Assembly (NCBI GenBank): GCA_934561335.1
Contig: CAKTGD010000023.1
Location: forward strand, 1-14,266
DNA: 14,266 bases
Direction of reading: 5' to 3'
From: an uncultured Oscillospiraceae bacterium
Lineage (GTDB): Bacteria; Bacillota_A; Clostridia; Oscillospirales; Oscillospiraceae
The notes under the pieces were generated by a model. The model ran no database searches and was not told the origin of the DNA. It saw only the letters and a program-made list of their open reading frames with translations. The position numbers were made by a program, and so were the translations under genes. The stretch's first letter is position 1. Every line of letters starts with the position of its first letter. Below, one piece after another: positions 1 through 6,464 of the stretch.

Positions 1-56
1 AGGCCCGCCACGGCAAGGCCTTCGAGGGTCTGCTGAACCGCTACTTCGGCAAGTAA
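1..56 (+). CDS. Rubrerythrin-family protein, C-terminal end (partial)
   Basis: Only the last 17 complete codons are inside the window; the frame ends ARHGKAFEGLLNRYFGK and stops with TAA at 54-56. The first two bases (AG) fit the end of a GAG codon, which would restore the EARHGKAFEGLL motif. From family knowledge this is typical of the C-terminus of the ferritin-like four-helix domain in clostridial rubrerythrin/NADH-peroxidase-type proteins; the ExxH pair (E-A-R-H) would be a di-iron ligand pair. Such proteins reduce hydrogen peroxide in the cytoplasm of anaerobes. Nothing can be said about the N-terminal rubredoxin-like domain, which lies outside. A strong terminator follows at once, so this is the last gene of its transcript. 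Confidence 0.8.
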   Translation, partial: ARHGKAFEGLLNRYFGK

Positions 57-84
57 GCAAAACCGCGCCAACACCGGTTTTTTG

Positions 85-118
85 AAAGAGGAGAGGGAAG
101 TTCCCTCTCCTCTTTTTT
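85..118 (+). terminator. Rho-independent terminator after rubrerythrin gene
   Basis: A perfect 14-bp stem (85-98 with 102-115, left arm AAAGAGGAGAGGGA) closes a 3-nt loop and runs into six T residues at 113-118. It sits about 30 nt after the rubrerythrin stop. The A-rich 5' side also makes a T-run on the other strand, so it could stop minus-strand transcripts from the small-ORF block to the right. Confidence 0.95.
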
Positions 119-358
119 CGGTTGTGTCGGCGGTGCCGGTGAGGGGAAAGGTGGCATAAAAGTGGCAGTTTTCCGTTTCGCAACACGCACAAAACATCAG
201 ATGTGGCATGTTCAGCAAGGTTTCACAGAATTTCATGATGACATGGTTTTAACTGAAGTCAAAAAGTTTCAGAGATGCATCAGTACCTTGAGAAAACCAC
301 AGATTTCTTTTGCAGGCCAATCAGATACCGGAAAAGTACGCTAGCCATGAACTGTGGC
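119..358. other. Non-coding stretch, no recognised gene
   Basis: About 240 bases with no supportable gene. Open frames here lack a ribosome binding site and resemble nothing I know. The only visible texture is a repeated GTGGCA hexamer (twice around 151-167 as GTGGCATAAAAGTGGCA, and again near 203). Because it lies between a chromosomal terminator and a block of small accessory-type ORFs, the left boundary of a mobile element may be here, but I could not match a repeat with the right side. Confidence 0.4.
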
Positions 359-461
359 CTATACCAGCCGCAGTTCTTCCGCCAAGCGCCTGTAGACCTG
401 CTCAGGCTCCCCACGCGCCGTAATACTCCTCCACCAACTTCACCAGCAATGTCTTTTGCAT
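359..461 (-). pseudogene. Short ORF broken by a frameshift
   Basis: On the minus strand a good GGAGG ribosome binding site lies 7 nt before an ATG at 461. The first frame reads MQKTLLVKLVEEYYGAWGA and stops at 402-404. Shifting by +1 around 408-412 (a run of four G) continues coherently as GEPEQVYRRLAEELRLV to a TAG at 359-361. The two halves together make a plausible ~34-residue helical peptide with conserved-looking acidic and leucine spacing, so I read it as one small gene with an indel, or less likely as a +1 frameshift site. I do not recognise the family. It lies in line with the other minus-strand small genes next to the recombinase. Confidence 0.35.
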
Positions 462-542
462 AATACGGCCTCCGTTGTTGTGGTAAGAAGGAGTATAACA
501 AACGGGATCGACAGAGAGTGTCGCTGGTAGAAAAATATTAAA

Positions 543-635
543 TCATATTGTTTCGCAAAAATCTTCGAGATACTGCCTGCTCACCCTCCATTCTCTTCTA
601 ATTTTCATTGCAGAGATCAAATGTTGCAAAATCAT
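543..635 (-). CDS. Possible 30-residue small ORF or gene remnant
   Basis: A minus-strand frame from ATG at 635 to TGA at 543-545 gives a 30-residue peptide ending in VSRQYLEDFCETI. The upstream GGTACGGAAA is only a weak ribosome binding site. The basic middle (KIRREWR) followed by a YLEDF-type end looks protein-like and could be the tail of a decayed gene. It lies between the 84-residue ORF and the frameshifted ORF on the same strand. Function unknown; it may well not be translated. Confidence 0.2.
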   Translation of the reverse strand: MILQHLISAMKIRREWRVSRQYLEDFCETI

Positions 636-643
636 TTTCCGTA

Positions 644-680
644 CCTGCTGTTTGGTGGCCTGTCTCGGCCACCGTCAGCA
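644..680 (-). terminator. Hairpin at the 3' end of the 84-residue ORF
   Basis: A perfect 7-bp GC-rich stem (GGTGGCC 654-660 with GGCCACC 667-673, 6-nt loop) is extended by an outer TGCTG/CAGCA pairing (about 646-650 with 676-680) across a small internal loop. It overlaps the stop codon of the minus-strand ORF at 675-677. No T-run follows on the minus strand, so termination is only possible, not shown. Confidence 0.3.
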
Positions 681-929
681 ATTCTGTCTTGCCCATGGAT
701 CATCCGTCTTTCCATTGGTACCGGCCTTGCCCTCCTTATATAAAAAATTATGTGATTGGCGCAGGTCATAGCGACTCAACCCCCAATCCCCGATCTCATT
801 GCGTTGAGGGTTGATGTCGTATCTTCTGTAGCTCTGCTTCAAGGTTTCCTTATCCATTCTTAGAAGATTGCCGACACCTTTCAGGGTATAGAACTCATCA
901 AGCTCATTATAATTGATATAAGGAAACAT
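675..929 (-). CDS. 84-residue accessory protein, possible DNA-binding
   Basis: The ATG at 929 is preceded by an ideal AAAGGAGGT ribosome binding site at 8-nt spacing, the best evidence that this is a real gene. The 84 residues start MFPYINYNELDEFYTLKGVG and continue with a LLRMDKETLKQSYRRYDI segment that resembles a small helix-turn-helix, then a RNEIGDWGLSRYDLR segment and a charged tail. I recall similar short proteins near recombinases in clostridial mobile elements, but cannot name a family. It is transcribed away from the recombinase, with two more small ORFs downstream. The AT-rich upstream region carries palindromes (see 951-1052), but I could not pick a convincing -35/-10 pair. Confidence 0.65.
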   Translation of the reverse strand: MFPYINYNELDEFYTLKGVGNLLRMDKETLKQSYRRYDINPQRNEIGDWGLSRYDLRQSHNFLYKEGKAGTNGKTDDPWARQNC

Positions 930-950
930 TGTGGTTTACCTCCTTTTGAC

Positions 951-1052
951 GTGAAATAAGATTTTTCGCTTATCGGCATATTCCGCCGTGCGCAGTTCAC
1001 GCCTGATTGTAATAATGTTTGATATTTCACTTTATATTTTCTCGATATATCG
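951..1052 (-). promoter_or_regulatory. AT-rich leader with dyads upstream of the 84-residue ORF
   Basis: The region upstream of the 84-residue gene has an inverted pair GTGAAATA (951-958) / TATTTCAC (1023-1030) and a perfect 10-bp palindrome CGATATATCG (1043-1052). On the minus strand TACAAT- and TATAAA-like -10 boxes occur but neither has a good -35 at 17 bp. It probably holds the promoter and operator of the gene; which bases matter is not resolved. Confidence 0.3.
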
Positions 1053-1083
1053 TTTTTCGCGTGCTAAAATCACGGCATAACAA

Positions 1084-1117
1084 AGCCGGGGTACACTGTT
1101 TAGAAGTACCTCGGCTT
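1084..1117 (-). terminator. Hairpin at the end of the SHOCT-like ORF
   Basis: AGCCGGGGTAC (1084-1094) pairs with GTACCTCGGCT (1107-1117) apart from one G-T wobble, giving an 11-bp stem that touches the stop codon of the 58-residue ORF. The minus-strand sequence after it, TTTGTTAT, is a weak U-tract. Confidence 0.5.
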
Positions 1118-1293
1118 CATCTATACCTGTATTTACCTTCCTTCGCCACCAGCGCATATGCCGATTGGATCTTCATTTGCATCTCCTTGTAATCCGCCTC
1201 GTTAATCACGCCTTGCGCCAACAGCACTCTATTGAAATATTGCAGCATCCCCTCGTGATATGCACATTCTTTTGTCGATTTCCCTATCGGCAT
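1117..1293 (-). CDS. 58-residue SHOCT-like small protein
   Basis: This minus-strand ORF starts with ATG at 1293, seven nt after a GGAGGA ribosome binding site, and ends at a TGA (1117-1119) inside a hairpin. The 58-residue product begins MPIGKSTKECAYHEGM and has the signature LLAQGVINEADYKEMQMKI, which fits the short C-terminal helical SHOCT-type motif (a 'leu-x-x-x-Gly-hydrophobic-Ile-x-x-x-Glu-Tyr' pattern). SHOCT-like small proteins of this length are common beside serine recombinases in clostridial integrative elements; their biochemical role is not established. It is divergent from the recombinase at 1585 and separated from it by about 290 bp. A GTATTT-4-AAATAC palindrome at 1333-1348 lies upstream. 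Confidence 0.75.
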   Translation of the reverse strand: MPIGKSTKECAYHEGMLQYFNRVLLAQGVINEADYKEMQMKIQSAYALVAKEGKYRYR

Positions 1294-1332
1294 TGCGCCT
1301 TCCTCCTTCCTTATGTAGTATCATGTCCGGCA

Positions 1333-1348
1333 GTATTTCAAAAAATAC
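1333..1348 (-). promoter_or_regulatory. Palindrome upstream of the SHOCT-like ORF
   Basis: GTATTT (1333-1338) and AAATAC (1343-1348) form a perfect 6-bp dyad around CAAA, 40 nt before the start codon. A perfect TTGACA on the minus strand (1353-1358) lies next to it, but the sequence 17 bp downstream (TACTGC) is a poor -10. Operator or promoter function is only suggested. Confidence 0.3.
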
Positions 1349-1516
1349 ACGGTGTCAAGCGGCCATCCCGCTGAATCCTCATACGCTGCAGCTTCTTTTG
1401 TTTTTTTATCGTCCCGCGTGTGATTTGAATGCCTTTCCAGAATGGTGTGTTACAACCGCAGGCAAAAAGAAGAGCCGAGAATGCCCAAGGGCATCGCATT
1501 CAGCAGGATTTCGCGC

Positions 1517-1545
1517 TTGCTTTCTTTCTTTTCATTTGCTACAAT
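1517..1545 (+). promoter_or_regulatory. Sigma-A promoter of the serine recombinase
   Basis: TTGCTT (1517-1522), 17-bp spacer, TACAAT (1540-1545). Transcription should start near 1552, which excludes the in-frame ATG at 1429 and supports translation from 1585. Confidence 0.7.
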
Positions 1546-1584
1546 ATAGAACATGATATTACGAACTCATTGTGGGGTGTAGCT

Positions 1585-3321
1585 ATGGACATTCACGATA
1601 TTCGGCAGCAGCTGCGGACAAAGGGTCTATATGACCTTCCACTGCGGGTGACGTACTATGCCCGTGTGTCCTCCGAGTCCGATGAACAGCTGAACTCTCT
1701 TGGTAATCAGATCCAATACTACGAGGACTTCATCCGTCGTAACGCCGCGTGGACGTTTGTCCCCGGCTACATCGACGAGGGTCTGTCCGGCATCTCCACC
1801 CGCCGCCGTGAAAATTTCAACCGCATGCTGGAGGACGCAGCGGCAGGGACTTTTGATCTGATCATCACCAAGGAGATCTCCCGTTTCGCCCGTAATACGC
1901 TGGACTCCATTCAGTTTACGCGGCAGCTTCTTGGCTGCGGTGTAGGCGTATTCTTCCAGAACGACAACATCAACACCTTTGACGAGGACTCTGAGCTGCG
2001 GCTGTCGATCATGTCCTCTATCGCTCAGGACGAGCTGCGCAAGCTCTCGAGCCGCGTGAAATTCGGCCATCAGCAGGCCATCAGGAATAACGTGGTGCTG
2101 GGCAACAGCCGTATCTTTGGCTACCGCAAGGAGAGCCGCCGCCTTGTCATCGACGAGGAGCAGGCTCCCATGGTGCGGGAGCTGTTTGAGCTGTACGCCA
2201 CCGATCAATACTCTATGAAGCAGATTGAAGCGCTCTTCTGGGAAAAGGGCTATCGCAATCTCAACGGCAAGAAGATCGCCCACACCACCATGTCCAACAT
2301 GATCTCCAACCCCAAATATAAGGGCTACTATGTGGGCAATAAGGTGAAGGTGGTGGACATGTTCACCAAGAAGCAGAAGTTCCTGCCGCCGGAGGAATGG
2401 GTCATGTTTAAAGACGAAACAGGCCAGATCGTGCCCGCCATTGTGTCTGAGGAGCTATGGGAGCAGGCCAATGCCATTCTCCGCCGCCGCAGCGATGATG
2501 TAAAGAACCGGCAGGGTGTCTGCAACCATGCCAACCTGCTGACCGGAAAGCTGTACTGTACCTGCTGCGGCACCACCTACTACCGCCGGGAATCCCGGGA
2601 CAAGCAGGGGCACAAAAACAGCAAATGGGTCTGCTCCGGCAAGATCAAAAACGGTGCAGACTCCTGCGGCTCCTTTCCCATCTACGAAGACGAGATCAAG
2701 CCCCTGCTGCTGGATGTGTTCCGTGATACGGAATCCAGCGCCGAGGCCCTGATCGAAGAGTATGTGGAGATGTACCGCTCTTTGGATCATGGCGACAAGC
2801 TGGGCTCTCAAATCACTGCGGTGCATAAGAAGCTGGCCACGGTGGAACAAAAACGCATGAAGCTGCTGACCTACAACGCTCAGGGCAAGCTGGACGACGC
2901 GGACTTTCTTGCCATGAACAAGCAGTGCTCCGTGGAAGCCAAGGCGCTGCAAACCCAGCTGGACGAGCTGACCGCCCGGCAGGAGTCCGCCGGAAACAGG
3001 AAGCAGCAGCTGGACAACATCCGCACCGTCCTGCGCAACGCCCAGAAGGACGCCGCCAAGGGCGTCATCACCAAGGCGTTTGTGGACCGCTATATCGACA
3101 AGATATTCGTCACACCGGAGGAGGGCGGTTCCCTCCGTCTGGACATCAAGATCTTTACCGGTGAGCACTGTGAAAAGCATCTGCAAAGCCTGCGGCGTCA
3201 GGCAGCGGTGCAAACCACTGCACCGCAAGGGGTTGCGGCGTTTTCACCGGCCGGTGATTTCGAAGTTTCTACGGGTCACACGTTCAAGAAGATGATCGAG
3301 TCCTACGAGAAGAGCCTGTAA
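1585..3321 (+). CDS. Large serine recombinase (site-specific integrase)
   Basis: The 578-residue product has the full large-serine-recombinase layout. The resolvase-type catalytic domain (about 20-165) has the YARVS motif with the nucleophile S29 and the ISRFARN motif with R100 and R103. A recombinase domain (about 175-300, with NGKKIAHTTMSNMISNPKYKGYY) follows, then a zinc ribbon (C325, C328, C350, C361), a long coiled coil (about 385-500) and a basic tail. Such enzymes integrate and excise mobile elements by double-strand breaks through a 5'-phosphoserine link to DNA. The ATG at 1585 was chosen because the promoter at 1517-1545 starts transcription downstream of the earlier in-frame ATG (1429) and because GGGGTG lies just before it. 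All catalytic motifs are intact and the frame is unbroken. It faces away from minus-strand small ORFs, as usual at an integrase end of an element. Confidence 0.95.
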   Translation: MDIHDIRQQLRTKGLYDLPLRVTYYARVSSESDEQLNSLGNQIQYYEDFIRRNAAWTFVPGYIDEGLSGISTRRRENFNRMLEDAAAGTFDLIITKEISRFARNTLDSIQFTRQLLGCGVGVFFQNDNINTFDEDSELRLSIMSSIAQDELRKLSSRVKFGHQQAIRNNVVLGNSRIFGYRKESRRLVIDEEQAPMVRELFELYATDQYSMKQIEALFWEKGYRNLNGKKIAHTTMSNMISNPKYKGYYVGNKVKVVDMFTKKQKFLPPEEWVMFKDETGQIVPAIVSEELWEQANAILRRRSDDVKNRQGVCNHANLLTGKLYCTCCGTTYYRRESRDKQGHKNSKWVCSGKIKNGADSCGSFPIYEDEIKPLLLDVFRDTESSAEALIEEYVEMYRSLDHGDKLGSQITAVHKKLATVEQKRMKLLTYNAQGKLDDADFLAMNKQCSVEAKALQTQLDELTARQESAGNRKQQLDNIRTVLRNAQKDAAKGVITKAFVDRYIDKIFVTPEEGGSLRLDIKIFTGEHCEKHLQSLRRQAAVQTTAPQGVAAFSPAGDFEVSTGHTFKKMIESYEKSL

Positions 3322-3333
3322 AGTCCCAAACAA

Positions 3334-3394
3334 CTGACATTCATCTGTATGGAGCGGGGGCGGCATTTGCCGTCCCCGCTCCATATGAATTCAG
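3334..3394. repeat. Extended hairpin after the recombinase gene
   Basis: The core is a 16-bp stem (3349-3364 with 3369-3384, one G-T pair, ATTT loop). Two further pairings extend it: ATTCAT (3339-3344) with ATGAAT (3385-3390), and CTGA (3334-3337) with TCAG (3391-3394), separated by a 4-nt bulge and a 1-nt bulge. About 26 bp pair in total. No T-run follows on either strand, so it is not a standard intrinsic terminator. It starts 12 nt after the recombinase stop and could act as a 3' stabiliser or terminator, or mark the element end. Confidence 0.75.
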
Positions 3395-3421
3395 AAAAAC
3401 CCGTCTGTTTCCTTTTCACGG

Positions 3422-3450
3422 TTGCCATTTTGCGCAGAATATGGTACACT
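3422..3450 (+). promoter_or_regulatory. Sigma-A promoter of the Lar-like gene
   Basis: TTGCCA (3422-3427), 17-bp spacer, TACACT (3445-3450). The expected start of transcription near 3457 lies about 30 nt before the ATG at 3488, so the gene is independent of the recombinase. Confidence 0.7.
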
Positions 3451-3487
3451 GTGCCCACAAATACAAAGAGAAACAGGAGCGACTGGA

Positions 3488-3712
3488 ATGGATCCGATTT
3501 TTGAAATTGAACTGGAGGACTGCCCCATCTGCCGCGGCGTAGGCGCCATGCAGGATGAGCAGGGGTGGTGCGTCTCGGTAACCTGTATGGACTGCGGCGC
3601 AGAAACCGCCCACGCCGCTTACCGCACGCCGGAGGAGCGGTTGGAAGCCGCCCGGCGTGTGGCGCAGCTGTGGAATATGGGCAAGGTGGTCCACACGGGT
3701 GTGGGCGACTGA
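3488..3712 (+). CDS. Lar-like zinc-ribbon small protein
   Basis: The 74-residue product starts at ATG 3488, eight nt after a CAGGAG ribosome binding site. It has two cysteine pairs, CPIC (12-15) and CMDC (33-36), followed by Gly-Ala, a charged helix and a QLWN motif. This matches the layout of the Lar restriction-alleviation family (CPxCGG - C..CGA - A..WN), a one-zinc ribbon fold. The founding member, Lar of the Rac prophage, lowers type I restriction; most relatives in Firmicutes are uncharacterised, so an anti-restriction role is only a hypothesis here. The CPICRG knuckle differs from the usual CPFCGG. It has its own promoter, lies 167 bp after the recombinase, and ends four bases before a perfect inverted repeat shared with the convergent VWA gene. 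Confidence 0.7.
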   Translation: MDPIFEIELEDCPICRGVGAMQDEQGWCVSVTCMDCGAETAHAAYRTPEERLEAARRVAQLWNMGKVVHTGVGD

Positions 3713-3715
3713 GAG

Positions 3716-3772
3716 ATGTGTACAGGAAAGCGAGGGGAAAGCAATGCTTTCCCCTCGCTTTCCTGTACACAT
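3716..3772. repeat. Perfect 27-bp inverted repeat between convergent genes
   Basis: 3716-3742 and 3746-3772 are exact reverse complements around a 3-nt loop (AAT). It begins four bases after the stop of the Lar-like gene and lies 33 bases after the stop of the VWA gene on the other strand. There is no T-run on either side, so it is either an unusual bidirectional terminator, a 3'-end stabiliser, or a copy of a dispersed palindromic repeat. Confidence 0.9.
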
Positions 3773-3804
3773 TACGCCCTCTTACGCTCCGATGGCACGG
3801 AAGT

Positions 3805-5508
3805 TTAAAGCCCGTGCAGCTGTCCCCGAATCAAACGGGTAAGCGCGTCGGCAAACCAGCCCACCGTTGGTATCCGTTCCAATGCATGGCCGTAAATCTT
3901 CCGGGCACTGTCCAGCTCCTGATCGCTTCCGGTAAAAATACACACCGGCTGTATACCCTGCCGCCGCAGTGCCGCCGCTTCATCGGCAGTATCCTGTACA
4001 CCGCGCTTGCCGCAGTAGCTATATCCGCCAAGCGGCAATGCGCCGACGGGAATCCGCTGATCATCGTTGGGACTGGCGTCTGACAATATGATCAGCAGCC
4101 GGTTTTCACATGTACTGTGACGCATCAGCCATCCCATGGTACGCAGCGCCAGTCCATCCCGATTCCAGCCCGCCGCCACATAATCAAATACCCGGTCGTT
4201 TTCCTCAGGGTGGTCATAATCCCGCAGCAGCTGCATCACCGTGCATCCGCTGACAGAGCAAAAGGCCGTAACACGAACCGGAATATGGCATCGGCTCAGG
4301 CTCTCCACAATGAGGTAGGCCTGTGCAGCCAATTTTTCCTGCTGCCGGTTTTGGGAGGCAGAGCCATCCAGCAAAATATCCACGGACAGCTCACCGGGCC
4401 GGTTCGGTTGATTGCGTGAAAAGATACGCTCCTCCCCCAGCGCGGAGGCGCGCCATGCCAGTGCCCCCTGCAGCCGCCCTGACAGCGCCGTCGTTGTATC
4501 CTCTTCCTGCTGTAAAAGCAGCGTATTTTGCAGTTTTTGCGTCAGCTGCGCAATCGTCATGCGGTTTTGTGCCAGATGTGCCTGATAATAAGCCCGATTC
4601 TTTTGGCGCTGACGACGAAAACTCTCCGCATCCCAAGCCGCCTCCGGACTGGGCTGGCGCTTGGGCGGCACGCCGCGTGTCACATGCAGCCGGCAATTCC
4701 GATGCACACCGGTACACAGTTCATGCTGTGCCTCGGCCAGCTGGTCGGGTGAAAGTGCCGACACGCCGAAGCAGTCCTCTACATAGCGCCGCAAAACAGG
4801 CTCCGGCGTTCGACCCTGCAAAAAGGACAGCAGACCTCCTCCCTTGCCCGCGCCCGCACTGTTGGGCGCTGTGCCGCGCGCCAGCGCCCGCAGCGCATTT
4901 GGCCGCACAAGATGGATGCCGCCATTTTTCGTAATAGAGCGGCCGACCCATGCCGCCCACTGCCGGTCAGTCATACTGCGGCGGGCACGGTGGAAATAGC
5001 GGAAAAGGGCCTCTTCAGTTTTCCGTACCAGCTCCTGCTCGTCCCAATCCGGTGAAAAGGTCAGGGCATCCAGCACACCAGAATACCACGAATCCTGCTG
5101 TATCGTCTGACCGAGTACCCGCTGTGCCCACGCACGGCGCAGGCTCTCCAGGCTCTCACGCTCCGCGCCCGAGCGGCACTGTTCAAGCGTCAGCTCGGCA
5201 TACTGCTGCCGCAGCGCCGCCAAAGCAGGCCGTTTGGGCAGTTCCTTGGCGTATAGAGCGCTCTCCAGCCCCATCCAGAAAAGATCGGTATAAAGTTCGC
5301 CGCGAGGCTGCTGCTGAAAGGCGTGCAGCATTGGCTGGAAGCGGGACACATTATAATAACGCCACGCAAGGCCCAACACCGTATTGAAATACAATGCGGC
5401 GTTTCCCTGTGTATCCAGCGCCTCCAGTTCGGGGCTAATTGTATAGCGGCCCGCGCCGTTCCAAATCTGGTTAAGGGCGCGGCGGCTCTCCCATTCCTGA
5501 CGATCCAT
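3805..5508 (-). CDS. VWA-domain protein, partner of MoxR-type ATPase
   Basis: The 567-residue cytoplasmic protein (no signal peptide or membrane segment seen) has a helical N-terminal region without a family I can name and a C-terminal von Willebrand factor A domain (about 370-560). The MIDAS DxSxS motif is intact at D381-G-S383-A-S385 (after VDILL), NRDGLAL supplies the second loop, and LSDASPND (around D477) the third. This arrangement is seen in NorD/CobT/GvpN-partner VWA proteins, which bind Mg2+ and use it to dock a AAA+ ring to a client. A basic, Gln/Arg-rich linker lies near 290-340. The start is two bases after the stop of the ATPase gene, so translation is probably coupled. Its client is not identified: no enzyme known to need activation by such a pair is next to it. 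Confidence 0.85.
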   Translation of the reverse strand: MDRQEWESRRALNQIWNGAGRYTISPELEALDTQGNAALYFNTVLGLAWRYYNVSRFQPMLHAFQQQPRGELYTDLFWMGLESALYAKELPKRPALAALRQQYAELTLEQCRSGAERESLESLRRAWAQRVLGQTIQQDSWYSGVLDALTFSPDWDEQELVRKTEEALFRYFHRARRSMTDRQWAAWVGRSITKNGGIHLVRPNALRALARGTAPNSAGAGKGGGLLSFLQGRTPEPVLRRYVEDCFGVSALSPDQLAEAQHELCTGVHRNCRLHVTRGVPPKRQPSPEAAWDAESFRRQRQKNRAYYQAHLAQNRMTIAQLTQKLQNTLLLQQEEDTTTALSGRLQGALAWRASALGEERIFSRNQPNRPGELSVDILLDGSASQNRQQEKLAAQAYLIVESLSRCHIPVRVTAFCSVSGCTVMQLLRDYDHPEENDRVFDYVAAGWNRDGLALRTMGWLMRHSTCENRLLIILSDASPNDDQRIPVGALPLGGYSYCGKRGVQDTADEAAALRRQGIQPVCIFTGSDQELDSARKIYGHALERIPTVGWFADALTRLIRGQLHGL

Positions 5509-5510
5509 GA

Positions 5511-6431
5511 TCAGGCACCAAAAAGCTGCGCGCCGCTGATATCCTGCGGAATGCGGGCTTGCACGGTGTCCGCCACCAACTGGCGTTCAAAGGGTTCAAA
5601 CGCCTTGTTCACAATGCCGAGGTGCAGCGCCTGAGAGGCGGAAAGTCCCTTTTCCATCAGCTGTACCGCTGTCAGCAAGCCCCGCAGATCCACCGCCTTG
5701 CTGGATATCTCACCGCTGTCGCACTTGGTGCGCAAATCCTGAAACAGCAGTGCAAACTGCTCCGCCCACTGCGGCTTCAGCGCAGGGAAGCCGCGGCTCA
5801 GCAGCTTGCGCAGATTCTCGTCGGAAATAACCGGCATATCCAGCACGGCAAAGCGGGAAACCAACGCCTCATTCAGCTCCCGTGTCCCGGCGTATCCATA
5901 GTTCATGGTGCCGATAAAGCGGGTCGCTTCGTCCAATTCGATGCGTTCATAGCCCGGGACATCGATCACCCGCCGGTGGTCCAACGCGGCATGCAGCACC
6001 GCCAGCGCCTCATTTCTGGCCATATTCACCTCATCCAGCACACCGAAACCGCCTGCGTGGGCACAGCGGCAAATGGGGCCTTCGCGGAATACGACCTCTC
6101 CCTTTTGCAGCGTATCCGCACCGATCAGAGCGGCGGCATCCACATTGACATACATGGACACATCCCACATGGGACGGCCAAACACGGCCGCCAGATTCTC
6201 CGCCAGTACGTTTTTGCCGGTGGCCTTCGGCCCGGCCAGCAGCAGGTGCTGGCCGCACAGCAGCGCTGCTGCGGCGCTCTCCCAGACTTCACGGCCATAA
6301 TAGAAATAATGGGGCTTTGGAATGCGGGCTGCCGCCTCCTGCGGCGCCGGGTGCTCTGCGGCAAAGCGGCGTATCTCCTCCATCAAAGCGTGATCCATTC
6401 CCTCATCTTGCAGTTCTTTCCAGATATCCAT
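5511..6431 (-). CDS. MoxR/CbbQ-type AAA+ ATPase
   Basis: The ATG at 6431 follows an AAAGGAG ribosome binding site by seven nt; an upstream in-frame start (6473) has none and overlaps the -10 box. The 306-residue product has Walker A GPKATGKN (67-74), Walker B FGVLDE (D133, E134), sensor 1 in GTMNYG (N177), and the arginine finger in LVSRF (R193), followed by a helical lid. Walker A ends in Asn instead of the usual Ser/Thr, the residue that coordinates Mg2+. Family members (MoxR, CbbQ, NorQ, GvpN) are chaperone-like ring ATPases that work with a VWA protein, here the next gene, to insert cofactors or remodel complexes. The AAA module starts about 45 residues in after an acidic N-terminal helix. 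Confidence 0.9.
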   Translation of the reverse strand: MDIWKELQDEGMDHALMEEIRRFAAEHPAPQEAAARIPKPHYFYYGREVWESAAAALLCGQHLLLAGPKATGKNVLAENLAAVFGRPMWDVSMYVNVDAAALIGADTLQKGEVVFREGPICRCAHAGGFGVLDEVNMARNEALAVLHAALDHRRVIDVPGYERIELDEATRFIGTMNYGYAGTRELNEALVSRFAVLDMPVISDENLRKLLSRGFPALKPQWAEQFALLFQDLRTKCDSGEISSKAVDLRGLLTAVQLMEKGLSASQALHLGIVNKAFEPFERQLVADTVQARIPQDISGAQLFGA

Positions 6432-6464
6432 GGAGTTTCTCCTTTCCGGAAATATTTTCGCCGT

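Noticed and set aside
162..344. 60-residue plus-strand frame with a GTG start
   Set aside because: No ribosome binding site at proper spacing and no recognisable motif.
280..501. 73-residue minus-strand frame
   Set aside because: It overlaps the better-started frameshifted ORF in another frame and has no ribosome binding site.
1429..1584. 52-codon N-terminal extension of the recombinase
   Set aside because: The promoter at 1517-1545 lies inside it and the family N-terminus fits the ATG at 1585.
2455..3228. 257-residue minus-strand open frame
   Set aside because: Antisense to the coiled-coil part of the recombinase; no start signal and no family features.
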